Under the pieces are notes generated by a model that saw only the letters and a program-made list of their open reading frames with translations, searched no databases and was not told where the DNA came from. Shown one piece after another: positions 42,814 to 51,840 of a stretch of DNA of 64,000 nt. The first letter of the stretch is position 1. Every line of letters starts with the position of its first letter. Origin of the DNA: Polyangiaceae bacterium (GTDB taxonomy: Bacteria; Myxococcota_A; Polyangia; Polyangiales; Polyangiaceae); the NCBI GenBank assembly GCA_009780955.1, contig WQZB01000010.1, positions 1 through 64,000 of the forward strand. Reading direction: 5' to 3'. The position numbers were made by a program, and so were the translations under genes.

Positions 42814-44574
42814 GTGGACCTTCTTTACTTCGTTCTTTTCATTGGCATTCTCATCTTCATCCACGAGTTTGGGCATTTCGCGTTCGCGAAGCTTTTCGGG
42901 GTGAAGATTCTGACATTTTCCATTGGTTTTGGGCCAAAGGTCCTTCGAATTCGAGGCAAAGAAACAGAGTATTGTATCGCGCTCCTGCCCTTCGGCGGAT
43001 TTGTGAAAATGCTCGAAGAAGGCACGGCCGAAGAGCCCATTTTGCCGGAAGAACGCCACCGCACCTTCGAGGCACTTGCCGTGTGGAAGCGCGTTGTCGT
43101 CGTGCTTGCGGGTCCGGCCATGAACATCCTTTTCCCAATTGCACTTTACACTTCGGTGTATCTCGAGGACCGCGAGTTCCTTCCCCCCACCGTCGGCACG
43201 GTTTTGCCGGGCAAGCCCGCCGAGGGCAAGCTTTACCCAGGCGATACCATTGTCTCGGTTGGCGATGTGGCTGTTGCAAGCTTTCCCGACGTACAAAAAG
43301 CGTTTGCAGCGCATGCCGGTGTTTCCATGCTCGTCACCGTAGAGCGCGACGGCAAGCCCGTCACGGTCACCATCACACCGTCGGACGAAACCGAGGTCGT
43401 CGAGCCAAGCGAACTCGAGATTTTCGAACACGTCGGGCGCGTAGGGATCGCGCCAACGTATGCCGCGCCCGTCATCGGTGTGCCGTACACCGACTCACCC
43501 GCGTGGCGCGCAGGGCTTCGTACGTTCGACCGCATCACCGAGGTCAATGGCCACGCTGTAGACACCTTCGTCGACCTGCTCCGAGCGCTCACGCAACACC
43601 GCGGTGAAAGCGTGCGCATGACGTATCTGCGTCCGGTGCCTGTGGAGCGCGCGCTCGGCGGTTTGTGCCATATCGCCGTGCTCGAAACGGGCATCGCCGC
43701 CGTTGCACCGCGTCCGCTCGATGGCGGTGGAGTCACGCGAGACGGTGATCCCGACACGCGCGCCAAAGACGTGCTCGATCGCACAGGCATCGAGAGTGCA
43801 GAGATGTATGTTGCATTCGTTCCCGAAGGGTCGAGCGAGTGGCGCGCAGGGCTTCGCGCCGGAGATCGCATTACACACCTCGACGGCGTCGCGCAGCGGG
43901 CGTGGAAAGTCGACCGCCGCAATGGTCACGCGCTCGACGACACCACGATGGTTGGCCAACTGCTTGCCGCTCCGAACCGCGTGCACGAGCTCGAGTGGAC
44001 GCGCGACGGCGAACGAATGAGCGGCACATTCCAGCTTCGCAAAGAGAGGTGGGACGACGAGCTTGGCCAGCACTACGAACGCTACGTTTTCCGAAGCACG
44101 CATTGGGTGCCGCGCGCAAACAGCAAGTTTGTACCGAATGCGCACCCGATTCTTTACGCCATACGGCGCGGTTTCGAAGAAACGAGAAACGGAATCAAGT
44201 TCGTTCTCGTTGGCGTCGTACGCCTCGCACAAGGGCGCGTGAGTCTCACGACGGTGAGCGGGCCCATTACGCTCTACGATGTTGCCGGCGATGCCGGCTC
44301 CAAGGGCGCAACGTATTTCGTGTGGGCCATGGCCGTGACAAGCATCAACCTCGGGCTCATCAACCTTCTTCCAATTCCGGTGCTCGACGGCGGACACCTC
44401 GTTCTGCTCTTCGTCGAGTGGGCGCGAAGGAGGCCAGTCAGCCATCGCGTTCGCGAGATGTCTAGCCTCGTTGGCATGAGCATTTTGGTTCTTGTCATGC
44501 TCGTTGCCTTCAAAAACGACGTGTCGCGCAAATGGGATGTCATCGTTCTTCAAGTGCGTGAAATTGCGCGATAG
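42814..44574 (+). CDS. rseP: Site-2 membrane metalloprotease RseP with PDZ domains
   Basis: A 586-residue inner-membrane zinc protease that cuts transmembrane anti-sigma factors after a first-site cleavage. The start codon is GTG (42814). The zinc motif HEFGH is in the first span (FIGILIFIHEFGHFAFAKLF). Two PDZ-like regions follow (PGKPAEGKLYPGDTIVSVGD; AGLRAGDRITHLDG). The last spans contain the second site motif NLLPIPVLDGGHLVLL, with the metal-binding Asp. It is longer than the typical 450 residues because of the extended PDZ region. It could act on the zinc-finger anti-sigma factor at 2595, but that is not shown. Confidence 0.93.
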   Translation: MDLLYFVLFIGILIFIHEFGHFAFAKLFGVKILTFSIGFGPKVLRIRGKETEYCIALLPFGGFVKMLEEGTAEEPILPEERHRTFEALAVWKRVVVVLAGPAMNILFPIALYTSVYLEDREFLPPTVGTVLPGKPAEGKLYPGDTIVSVGDVAVASFPDVQKAFAAHAGVSMLVTVERDGKPVTVTITPSDETEVVEPSELEIFEHVGRVGIAPTYAAPVIGVPYTDSPAWRAGLRTFDRITEVNGHAVDTFVDLLRALTQHRGESVRMTYLRPVPVERALGGLCHIAVLETGIAAVAPRPLDGGGVTRDGDPDTRAKDVLDRTGIESAEMYVAFVPEGSSEWRAGLRAGDRITHLDGVAQRAWKVDRRNGHALDDTTMVGQLLAAPNRVHELEWTRDGERMSGTFQLRKERWDDELGQHYERYVFRSTHWVPRANSKFVPNAHPILYAIRRGFEETRNGIKFVLVGVVRLAQGRVSLTTVSGPITLYDVAGDAGSKGATYFVWAMAVTSINLGLINLLPIPVLDGGHLVLLFVEWARRRPVSHRVREMSSLVGMSILVLVMLVAFKNDVSRKWDVIVLQVREIAR

Positions 44575-44594
44575 CCTTTTATAAACGAACGCTC

Positions 44595-45938
44595 TTGAAC
44601 AAACCACACGTGCCTCGACCTCGCCTCGTTCCAACGGCTCGCTCGGTTGCCTTGAGCGTGCTCGTGCGTGTCGCACGCGATGGGGCTTTTGCAGCCGCGG
44701 CGCTCGATACCGAACTCGATCGCAACGTGCAGCTCGAACCGCGGGATCGAGCGCTCGCGACCGAGCTTGTCTACGGCACACTCCGCCTTCATGGCTGGCT
44801 CGAGCAGCGTCTCGCAAGGCACGCGCCGCGCGGCCTTTCGAGGCTCTCTCACGAGGTGCGCGCCGTGCTCGCGATTGCGGCCTACCAGATCTTGGCGCTC
44901 GAGCGCGTGCCCGCCTTTGCTGCCGTGCACGAGGCCGTGTCGGCCGCTCGGGCTTTGTCGGATGACCGCGTATCAGGCTTTGTGAATGCCATTCTAAGAA
45001 AGCTTGCGAACGAGCCGCGCCCGACCGAGGACGATTTGACGCGCGCTGCCTTTGCTTCTGCCGAACCGGCGCTCGCCCGTGCCATTGTCGAATCCATTGG
45101 GCAGCAGGCTGCACTCGAGTGGTTTGGTAGCAGCGAGCCGCCGCCACAAGGTGTGCGTGTCGAAGATCCGTCGGCGCGACCGTTATGGATGGCACGCTTG
45201 CGCGACGCGCGCCCCAACGCAAAAGTTGAGGCTGGGCGCGCTTGTCCTCATGCTTTGCTCGTACGCGGCGCCGGACGTCTTACCGATTTACCAGGCTATC
45301 GCGAAGGCGCGTGGACGCCTCAAGAGGAAGGCGCCCAAGTCGTGGCCCTCGCACTCGGAGCACGTGAAGGCGATGTCGTTCTCGACGCGTGCGCTGGCCG
45401 AGGCAACAAAAGTGGAATTCTTGCGCGCTCTGTTGGGCAATATGGCGCAGTCGACGCCGCCGATCTTCACCCCAAGAAACTCGATTGTCTCGAGCGCGAA
45501 CTCGAACGCATCGGCGTTCGCGTTCGTCGCACGTTCGCCGTCGACTGGTCCAAAGGCATGGGCGGCGTCACAGGCCCTTACGATCGAATTCTTGTCGATG
45601 CGCCGTGTTCCGGCACGGGCACCGTGCGGCGGCGCCCCGAACTGCTGCTCCGACGCACCGCGAGCGATCTTGAAAGCTTTCGGGATCTCGAGCGCGCCAT
45701 TTTCGCACGCGCAGCCGCACTCGTGCGCCCCGGCGGGCGCGTTGTCTATGCAGTTTGCAGCATTCTTCGCGAAGAGGCCGAAGCCGTTGTGGCATCGGCA
45801 AGTGAATTCGGACTAAAGCCCATAGCATTCGATGCGCCGATCGCGCTTTCGGTTGCGTCCGCCAATGCCACGAGCTTCCGGCTTCTTCCGCATGTTCACG
45901 GCACCGACGGTTATTTCGTCGCCTCATTCGTTCGTTGA
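44595..45938 (+). CDS. rsmB: 16S rRNA m5C967 methyltransferase RsmB
   Basis: A 447-residue S-adenosylmethionine-dependent rRNA methyltransferase. The N-terminal NusB-like domain (ARSVALSVLVRVARDGAFAA) is followed by the Rossmann catalytic part: the SAM motif VVLDACAGRGNKSGILA, the catalytic motif VDAPCSGTGTVRRRPE and the second cysteine in VYAVCSILREEAE. The start codon is TTG at 44595, after the rseP stop. Its stop is followed four bases later by repeat R1. The order rseP-rsmB is not the usual one. Confidence 0.93.
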   Translation: MNKPHVPRPRLVPTARSVALSVLVRVARDGAFAAAALDTELDRNVQLEPRDRALATELVYGTLRLHGWLEQRLARHAPRGLSRLSHEVRAVLAIAAYQILALERVPAFAAVHEAVSAARALSDDRVSGFVNAILRKLANEPRPTEDDLTRAAFASAEPALARAIVESIGQQAALEWFGSSEPPPQGVRVEDPSARPLWMARLRDARPNAKVEAGRACPHALLVRGAGRLTDLPGYREGAWTPQEEGAQVVALALGAREGDVVLDACAGRGNKSGILARSVGQYGAVDAADLHPKKLDCLERELERIGVRVRRTFAVDWSKGMGGVTGPYDRILVDAPCSGTGTVRRRPELLLRRTASDLESFRDLERAIFARAAALVRPGGRVVYAVCSILREEAEAVVASASEFGLKPIAFDAPIALSVASANATSFRLLPHVHGTDGYFVASFVR

Positions 45939-45942
45939 TTCG

Positions 45943-46065
45943 CCCGCTTTCGATTTGACGCGATTTCTGCGTTGGCGGCTGCGGTCCGGTCCTCAAAGCC
46001 GAAGCAGGCTGTTCCGGTCCGGTCCTCGCCGACCGCCTTGAACTCGCGTCAACTTGAAAGCGGGC
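45943..46065 (+). repeat. R1 element, full copy after rsmB
   Basis: Begins four bases after the rsmB stop with CCCGCTTTCGATTTGACGCG and ends with GCGTCAACTTGAAAGCGGG, about 123 bp. Interior copies of CGGTCC blocks match the family. It lies in the 211-base interval between rsmB and the dihydrolipoyl acyltransferase gene, and no other feature is seen there. Confidence 0.88.
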
Positions 46066-46149
46066 TAGAGCAACTCGCGAAATTGATACTGCTTGTTTTA
46101 CGGCGAAGCCCTTGAGAGCCAAGCATGCGTAAGGTAGTAAGATATCTCG

Positions 46150-47589
46150 ATGCTCGATATTACAGTGCCGAGTGCCGGCGAAAGCGTTACGGAAGGTTCG
46201 ATCTCGAAGTGGCTCGTCTCCGAGGGCGATATCGTTGAAGAGGGCCAGCCCGTTGCGGCCATTGGCACGGACAAAACGGACGTCGAAGCACGCGCGCCTG
46301 CGAGCGGTCGCATCGTCAAGCTCATTGGCCAAGAAGGCGATGTTGTCCCGGTCGGATCGGTGATCTGCCATCTCGAAGAAGGCGTCACCGCGCGCCCAGA
46401 AAAGCAGGCAGAGGAGCCGACCACGAAAGACGCACCAGCGCCGGCGACTGCAGCCACAGAAGCGCAAGGCGCAGAGCCTTCAGCGAAGTCGCAGGGCTCG
46501 CTCGGACCTCTCGCTTCTCCAACAGCACGCCGAACCGCACTCGAGCAGGGCGTGAATCTGGGCGATGTCCAAGGCTCGGGCGAGCGAGGTCGCATCACAC
46601 GCGACGATGTCCTTCGCGCGGTACGCGCGCCGTCATTGCAAGCCGAGTCGCACGAGTCGCCCATACAGGCACCGGCACCTCGCACTCAGGCCGACACCCA
46701 GCTGGCTGCGCCTGTACCGCCCGAATTGCTTGCCCCGCGCGCCGAGCGGCTCGACAACGCCGCCACCCTAGCGCAGATGATGAATGCCCAGATGCCAAAT
46801 GCCCAGCTGATGACTAACGGCGGTTTCGTTCCGCCCATTCCGGGTGCTGGGTTCGGCGCATTCAAAGTGCCTGCGTACCGTCAGAGCCCGGGCGACACCA
46901 TCGTTCCCTTCTCGCGCCGCCGCCGTATCACTGCCGACCACATGGTCTACTCGAAGTTCGCTTCGCCCCACGTGGTGACCGTGGCCGAGTGCGACATCCA
47001 CAAATCGGCGCGCCTGCGCGAAGCTCATAAAGATCGCTACAAAAAAGAAGGCATGGGCCTCACCATGCTGGCTTTCCTCGTTGTCGCGGCCGCTCGCGCC
47101 TTGCGCGAAAACCCAACGATGAATGCGCGCGTTCTCGACGATGCCTTTGTCATCTTCAAAGACATCAATATTGGCGTTGCTGTCGACTCTCCTGGCGGTC
47201 TCGTAGTTCCGGTCGTTCGCCGCGCCGACGAGCTTGGCGTGCGCGGCATCGTTCGCTCCATCGACGACATTGCGGAGCGCGCACGAAGCGGCAAAATCAC
47301 GGTCGACGATCTGTCCGGCGCAACGTTTTCCGTTACGAATCCTGGCCTGAAAGGCAATCTTTTTGGCGGCGCAATCATTAATCAGCCCAACGTCGGCATT
47401 TTGCGCATGGGCGAAATCAAAAAGCGCGCGGTGGTTGTCGAGGGAGCGGACGGCGAAGATCACATTGCCATTCACCCGGTGATGTACATGGCACTAAGTT
47501 ACGATCACCGGATTGTCGACGGCGTCGCGGCGAATTCGTTCTTGTGGCGCGTCCGCGAGATTCTTGAGAAGGCTGAATTCGAAGTCTGA
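46150..47589 (+). CDS. Dihydrolipoamide acyltransferase (E2) of a 2-oxoacid dehydrogenase
   Basis: A 479-residue E2 core enzyme. The lipoyl domain is at residues 1-76 (lipoyl Lys in GTDKTDVEA). After a flexible Ala/Pro/Glu linker comes the peripheral-subunit-binding domain (SPTARRTALEQGVNLGDVQ, GRITRDDV). The C-terminal catalytic domain contains the essential SYDHRIVDG. The lipoyl GTDK form resembles 2-oxoglutarate or branched-chain complexes; sucB/odhB is possible but the substrate cannot be told. No E1 or E3 gene is adjacent, so it is encoded alone here. It lies between R1 and a small secreted protein. Confidence 0.9.
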   Translation: MLDITVPSAGESVTEGSISKWLVSEGDIVEEGQPVAAIGTDKTDVEARAPASGRIVKLIGQEGDVVPVGSVICHLEEGVTARPEKQAEEPTTKDAPAPATAATEAQGAEPSAKSQGSLGPLASPTARRTALEQGVNLGDVQGSGERGRITRDDVLRAVRAPSLQAESHESPIQAPAPRTQADTQLAAPVPPELLAPRAERLDNAATLAQMMNAQMPNAQLMTNGGFVPPIPGAGFGAFKVPAYRQSPGDTIVPFSRRRRITADHMVYSKFASPHVVTVAECDIHKSARLREAHKDRYKKEGMGLTMLAFLVVAAARALRENPTMNARVLDDAFVIFKDINIGVAVDSPGGLVVPVVRRADELGVRGIVRSIDDIAERARSGKITVDDLSGATFSVTNPGLKGNLFGGAIINQPNVGILRMGEIKKRAVVVEGADGEDHIAIHPVMYMALSYDHRIVDGVAANSFLWRVREILEKAEFEV

Positions 47590-47787
47590 AATCGAATTGT
47601 AGCCAGGAGTGGACCGGCACGGCCACAACCGGCTTTAACTTACATAAATTCTTCCGGAAACTGCGCGCGAAGTGATGGTGTGGTGGGACCATTTTGCACT
47701 TTGATGCGGCACGCGCTTGCACTCTGTGAAAAATGCCGCATACCACTTGGTGACGGACGTCAGCCCCGGTGCGGAGGCAAATTCAAA

Positions 47788-48465
47788 ATGATCAAGTCTC
47801 ACAAATTCATCTTCGGCGGAACACTCTTCGTCACACTTGCACTTTCATCGAGTGCGTATGCACAAGCGATATCGAGCCCTAACGCGACCACGGACATCGT
47901 GCTCACGAGCGATTGGCCCAACACCATGCTCACGCACGAAGTGGGTACATCTGTTGGCACGGCCGCAATCGGCTGGCGCACCGGAGTCGTCACAATGGTG
48001 CAGTCCGAGAATGTTTGTCGGGCGCCGTGCAGAGCGACGGTTCCCACGGAGGGTGCCTATACCGTCAACGCATCTGGAATGCAGGCACGGAAGTTCAACC
48101 TTCCCGTCGGCAGCCAGGCGCTCAGGCTGCATGTGACGGGGGCAAGCCCGTTGCCGAAGACGTTGTCGTGGATCGGGTTTACTATTGGCATGAGTTTCGC
48201 GATCCTGGGCGGCACGCTTTGGGCTACGCAGGGCTACATCAATTCAACGTCCTCCGACGACGACACATATTCAGGAAAGTCCAGCACATCACCCTATCAA
48301 ATTATGACCTTTGCCGGCGCTGGAGTCATGATCGCCAGCATCATTGGCCTCATCGTGTCACCGAGCACCCATGTGGACGCCGACAACGGCGAGCGGCTCG
48401 ATGCGAAGCTTACTCCCGCACCGCGTTCGGGCGTGCGTTTCACGCCAGCGGGCTTTACGTTCTGA
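47788..48465 (+). CDS. Hypothetical exported protein, 225 aa
   Basis: The start ATG at 47788 is preceded by GGAGG at good distance. A signal peptide (KFIFGGTLFVTLALSSSAYA) is clear. The mature part has two hydrophobic segments (LSWIGFTIGMSFAILGGTLW and MTFAGAGVMIASIIGLIVS), so it may be membrane-inserted after cleavage. It resembles no family that I recognise, although a PEGA-like region is possible before the spans. It stands alone, with unrelated genes on both sides. Confidence 0.7.
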   Translation: MIKSHKFIFGGTLFVTLALSSSAYAQAISSPNATTDIVLTSDWPNTMLTHEVGTSVGTAAIGWRTGVVTMVQSENVCRAPCRATVPTEGAYTVNASGMQARKFNLPVGSQALRLHVTGASPLPKTLSWIGFTIGMSFAILGGTLWATQGYINSTSSDDDTYSGKSSTSPYQIMTFAGAGVMIASIIGLIVSPSTHVDADNGERLDAKLTPAPRSGVRFTPAGFTF

Positions 48466-48577
48466 GCGCATCTTCGCATAGCATTAGGCTGTTTATCAAC
48501 GACTTAGCAGACTGCCGAGAAAGGGATCAGCAACCTACTAGGTTCGAGTAAGGTCGGATGACCTTACAAAGAAATCG

Positions 48578-49037
48578 ATGCCCAATCATATCCTAACGTG
48601 CCCGAACTGCACGGCACCCCTCACGCTACCAAGTCCTTTCGCGAAAAGTGTAGTTTGCAGGCACTGCAACACCACGGTTTTGATCGATCTGGCATCGGCC
48701 TATCGCGCCGCGTTCGCACGCTGGAACGCGCCAGAAACTCACGGCTTCGGCTCGTGGTGCACCGTCGGAAACACCAAGTGGGCGATGGGCGGCAAGCTCG
48801 CGTCGGACGCAATGAGTGACGTGTACGTTGTGGAGCGCGCGCGCTGGCCGATCCGCAGCTTCTTTTCATGGCCGTTGGTGACGCGACGAGTGACGAAGCA
48901 CCGCTGCAGGTGGGTCAGTTCGAAACCACCGCGGAGCTCATGGATCAGTGGCTCACATGGACGTTCCTTCGTGATCGACGGCGCGCCGGCGGCGTGTGTG
49001 TGCACTATGCACGCACACGCCATCGCACCGCGAAATC
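48578..49037 (+). pseudogene. Zinc-ribbon protein, broken by a frameshift
   Basis: The N-terminus starts as a zinc-ribbon protein with two Cys pairs (LTCPNCTAP and VVCRHCNTT), continuing to SDVYVVERAR. After this, in a GC dinucleotide run near 48836-48843, the frame must shift: the natural continuation (ADPQLLFMAVGDATSDEAP, then FETTAELMDQWLTW) is in another frame. The original frame continues only as low-information sequence. A decayed R1 copy follows from 49038, replacing the normal end. The simplest reading is a pseudogene by slippage, unless programmed frameshifting occurs, for which there is no other sign. Confidence 0.72.
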
Positions 49038-49103
49038 AGAGGACCGCAGCGCAGCCCCCCAACGAGCCAACGAGAAGAGGCGGCGTCCAATCAAAAGCGG
49101 TCT
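49038..49103 (-). repeat. R1 element, decayed copy
   Basis: Matches the second half of R1: GAGGACCGCAGCGCAG, then a poorer arm, GGCGTCCAATCAAAAGCGGTC. It starts six bases after the stop of the TonB-like gene at 49110 on the minus strand, with the left arm facing that gene. Confidence 0.7.
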
Positions 49104-49109
49104 ACGTCA

Positions 49110-50810
49110 TCACTCGCCCGGAGTGAACGTGATCGGATAGATGACCGTGACGATGCCGCCTTCGGGCTGCGGGAACGAAAGGTTTCCGAAGGCGCGGACG
49201 ACGCACGACACGACACCCTGGTCGGGCAACTGGGAACCGCCGTCTTGTGTGGTGGAAACAGCGCCGGAACGGTCGACGACGAATCTCACCGCGACGCGAC
49301 CCGACAGGCTTGGGTTATTGCGTAGGCCATTCTCGTAACAAAGACGAAAGCGGCCGAAGTTCTGGCGAACGATGCGCTGAATGACTTCCGGCGGCAGGCG
49401 TCCGTTGACCGTTATGGGGCCTGTTCTCATCGGGAGCGCCTTCGGCGTGTGCACGCCGGGAGGACGCCCGTGGCTGAAAGGAACCCCATTGCCGCGGCTG
49501 CCAGGAGGACCGCCCAGGTTATGGTCACGCCCCACGTCGTGACCAAAGAGGGAAGAATCTGGACCACCAAGACCGATGATCCCGCTAGTACCACCGCCTC
49601 CAATGCCTGGGCCCGTAAGATCGAGACCACCCGGGCCGAATGCATCTTCGATCGTTGTGCCAAACATTTGGCCGTTCGCGCTAAGCGGATCATAGCCGCT
49701 CGAGTCGTCGCGACCCCACGGCGACGTTGGGGCCTTCGGATCACCGCCACCGCCACTGGTGAGTATGCCTATTAACCCGCCTTCTCGCACTTTCTGAAGC
49801 TCCCTCTCGCGTGCAAGGTGCGGGTCGAGATTGTCGGCCGGGCCTCGAACACCCCAGCGCCCGTTCGTTCGGGTGCTGTTCGGATTGCCCATGGCTCCTT
49901 CTTCGCCAGGCGCGCGCTGACCACCGCCACCTTGGTCACCGTTATCGTTCGCACCGTTCGCACCGTTCGCTCCTTGCTCGGCGGCCTTCTCTGCTTGCTC
50001 GCGCATCGCAGATGCATCGAGCAATTTTCTCGCGGTGTCGAGCTGGCCACGGTCGAGCAAATCGCTGTCGTCGCCGCTCATCTTGGGCATGAAGAACGCC
50101 ATGGAGGCGAGCACACCCGCATGAAAGAGGAACGACAGACCGGAAAAGAGAATGGATGCGGGATCGAAGCTCGGAGACGCGTCCAGAACTTTGCCGGCGT
50201 TGACAGCGCTTACCTCGAACACGAGGCTCGAGTCGTGTAGCGCGATACGTGCTTTTGCGTTGTGTGGAAGCTCGAACTCGTGGCTCCCTGAAAGCTCGCT
50301 CGACGACTTCGCTCGCCCCGACGCGATGAGATCTTGAAACGTGAAAGTGCCTTGATCCGGGATCTCGACGGTGCCAATCGAGCGCGGAAGCATGATGAGC
50401 ACTGCGGTCATGCCGCGCGCAACGACGATGGGCGCGCGGTCGGTACCGAGGATTTCTTTCGGGATGTAGTAGTCGCAACCAAGTTGCTTTTTATGGACGA
50501 CATGGCTCTTCGCTTCGCCTACGAAAAAGCTTTTGGGCGGGCTCGAGTGCGAAACGTGGAGCGTGTTTGAATCCCATTTGACGAGGACTTCAATCGCGGC
50601 ATCGAGGCTCTCGACATCTTCCGGGCGCACGGCCGGACCGCTTTTCAAGAGCTCGTAGGTGTACGGCTGGTTCGGATCGAAATCGCTGCCGCCCGGTGCA
50701 TTGATGCCATAGCCCTGATCCGCAGCCGATGCGATGAAGGGGTTTGCTGGCGCAAACGGAACCAAATGGGTGGATGCGAACGTCGGTGCAATCTTTGTTT
50801 TGCCTTCCAT
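49110..50810 (-). CDS. AgmX/PglI-type TonB-like protein (Gly-rich), 566 aa
   Basis: A predicted inner-membrane protein. The N-terminus is soluble (LVKWDSNTLHVSH and so on, with beta-rich parts). A single membrane span is at about residue 225-245 (ILFSGLSFLFHAGVLASMAF). A long Gly/Asn-rich region follows. The C-terminal domain matches AgmX/PglI (PEVIQRIVRQNFGRFRLCY, VVDRSGAVST, VVSCVVRAFGNLSFPQPEGG). Such proteins act with TolQR/ExbBD-like motors in gliding or envelope transport, and no motor gene is adjacent. The order (soluble domain, then span) differs from TonB proper. Confidence 0.82.
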   Translation of the reverse strand: MEGKTKIAPTFASTHLVPFAPANPFIASAADQGYGINAPGGSDFDPNQPYTYELLKSGPAVRPEDVESLDAAIEVLVKWDSNTLHVSHSSPPKSFFVGEAKSHVVHKKQLGCDYYIPKEILGTDRAPIVVARGMTAVLIMLPRSIGTVEIPDQGTFTFQDLIASGRAKSSSELSGSHEFELPHNAKARIALHDSSLVFEVSAVNAGKVLDASPSFDPASILFSGLSFLFHAGVLASMAFFMPKMSGDDSDLLDRGQLDTARKLLDASAMREQAEKAAEQGANGANGANDNGDQGGGGQRAPGEEGAMGNPNSTRTNGRWGVRGPADNLDPHLARERELQKVREGGLIGILTSGGGGDPKAPTSPWGRDDSSGYDPLSANGQMFGTTIEDAFGPGGLDLTGPGIGGGGTSGIIGLGGPDSSLFGHDVGRDHNLGGPPGSRGNGVPFSHGRPPGVHTPKALPMRTGPITVNGRLPPEVIQRIVRQNFGRFRLCYENGLRNNPSLSGRVAVRFVVDRSGAVSTTQDGGSQLPDQGVVSCVVRAFGNLSFPQPEGGIVTVIYPITFTPGE

Positions 50811-51077
50811 GGCTTAAACCTTTCGACAGAATTGCTTCGTATTGCGCACGGCAAAAGGATTGTGAAAATCTCTTTGGTCATCCTTTCGCGTCAATACGAT
50901 TCGAAAACATTCCCATGAATGACGTTAGCGCCAGTGGTGGCAGAGAGAAAATGACTTCAATCGACTTCATCAATTGCTTTTAATTGATGAAGTCAATTGA
51001 CCAAGAAATTTACGCCCGAATTATATTTTTGTTGCCATGGCGGCAAACAATTCTATGACGGCAGCACAAATATAATA
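50811..51077. other. AT-rich non-coding region with a long hairpin
   Basis: This 267-base stretch is strikingly AT-rich compared with the rest of the window. It holds the hairpin listed separately and a second, weaker inverted repeat near 51030-51052 (TTGTTGCC / GGCAAACAA). No gene is supported. It should hold the promoter of the TonB-like gene at 50810 and the transcript end of the gene at 51078. Confidence 0.5.
50957..51000. terminator. Long hairpin (19-bp arms), possible terminator or operator
   Basis: TCAATCGACTTCATCAATT and AATTGATGAAGTCAATTGA pair over 18 of 19 positions around a 6-base loop. It lies downstream of the gene at 51078 (minus strand), so it may end that transcript. An operator palindrome for the gene at 50810 is the other option. 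No strong U-tract is seen after it. Confidence 0.45.
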
Positions 51078-51533
51078 TTAACAGCCAAACTCGTGCTTAA
51101 GCACGTTGTCCCAAGTGTCGGCAACGCGACCTACCGTGTCGAGCAGATCCTCGAACTCTTCGTAGTCAAGCCCCGAAAGGCGGCGCAAAGCGCGCACGAC
51201 AACTTCGTCTTTCGCCGAGTCGATGGCAAAGGCACAGTCGGCCGTGGTCAGAAACGAGAGCTCCAAAATGCGACGGTAAAATGCTTCTCGCCGATCTTTT
51301 GGCACCGGCATGATGGGTGCGATGATGAGAAGCACACCGTGATCATCGACAACGTTGATGCCGATGGTGGCGGATCCCCTGCGAGCTTGGGTGTAGCCGC
51401 TCTCATCTAGGGGTCTGATCGGCAAGCCAGCGCGCTGCTCGAAACGTGCGACGTAGGCGTTCACCATGGCCACTGCGTTGGGGAAAACGTGACCCGTGGT
51501 TCGGTCGGAGTAAGTTGGAGCGTCGAGATGCAT
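51078..51533 (-). CDS. YbjN-like / CesT-fold hypothetical protein
   Basis: A 151-residue soluble protein. The sequence GYTQARRGSATIGINVVDDH followed by LLIIAPIMPVPKDRR and RRILELSFLTTADCAFAIDS has the strand order of YbjN / type III secretion chaperone-like folds. The ATG at 51533 (MHLDAPTYS) is more likely than the one at 51563. Proteins of this kind are often chaperones or regulators. The end is acidic (DYEEFEDLLDTV). The family assignment is by pattern only. Confidence 0.65.
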   Translation of the reverse strand: MHLDAPTYSDRTTGHVFPNAVAMVNAYVARFEQRAGLPIRPLDESGYTQARRGSATIGINVVDDHGVLLIIAPIMPVPKDRREAFYRRILELSFLTTADCAFAIDSAKDEVVVRALRRLSGLDYEEFEDLLDTVGRVADTWDNVLKHEFGC

Positions 51534-51569
51534 GCGGATTATGATGATAGCCTTGCACCGCAATAAACC

Positions 51570-51588
51570 GCGTCAAATCGAAAGCAGC
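51570..51588 (-). repeat. R1 left-arm fragment
   Basis: GCGTCAAATCGAAAGCAGC is the left arm of R1 with one change. It lies seven bases from the end of the next full copy, so the locus holds a run of R1 units (one fragment and two full copies). Confidence 0.6.
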
Positions 51589-51593
51589 CAGTA

Positions 51594-51714
51594 GACCGCT
51601 TTCAAGTTGACGCGAGATCGAGGCGGGGCCGAGGAGCGGACCGGAATAGCCTCCTTGCGCTTTGAGGACCGCACCGCAGGTCCCAACGAAGAGATCGCGT
51701 CAAATCGAAACCCG
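51594..51714 (-). repeat. R1 element, tandem copy 1
   Basis: A full copy with both arms. It appears identical over about 115 bases to the next copy (51719-51840), indicating a recent duplication. It lies between the gene at 51078 and the Nudix gene. Confidence 0.9.
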
Positions 51715-51718
51715 GCTT

Positions 51719-51840
51719 AACCGCTTTCAAGTTGACGCGAGATCGAGGCGGGGCCGAGGAGCGGACCGGAATAGCCTCCTTGCGCTTTGAGGACCGCACC
51801 GCAGGTCCCAACGAAGAGATCGCGTCAAATCGAAAGCGGT
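51719..51840 (-). repeat. R1 element, tandem copy 2, encoding the end of the Nudix gene
   Basis: A full copy whose left arm contains the last codons (PLSI) and TGA stop of the Nudix gene. It shares the interior CGGACCGGAATAGCCTCC with copy 1. Confidence 0.9.
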
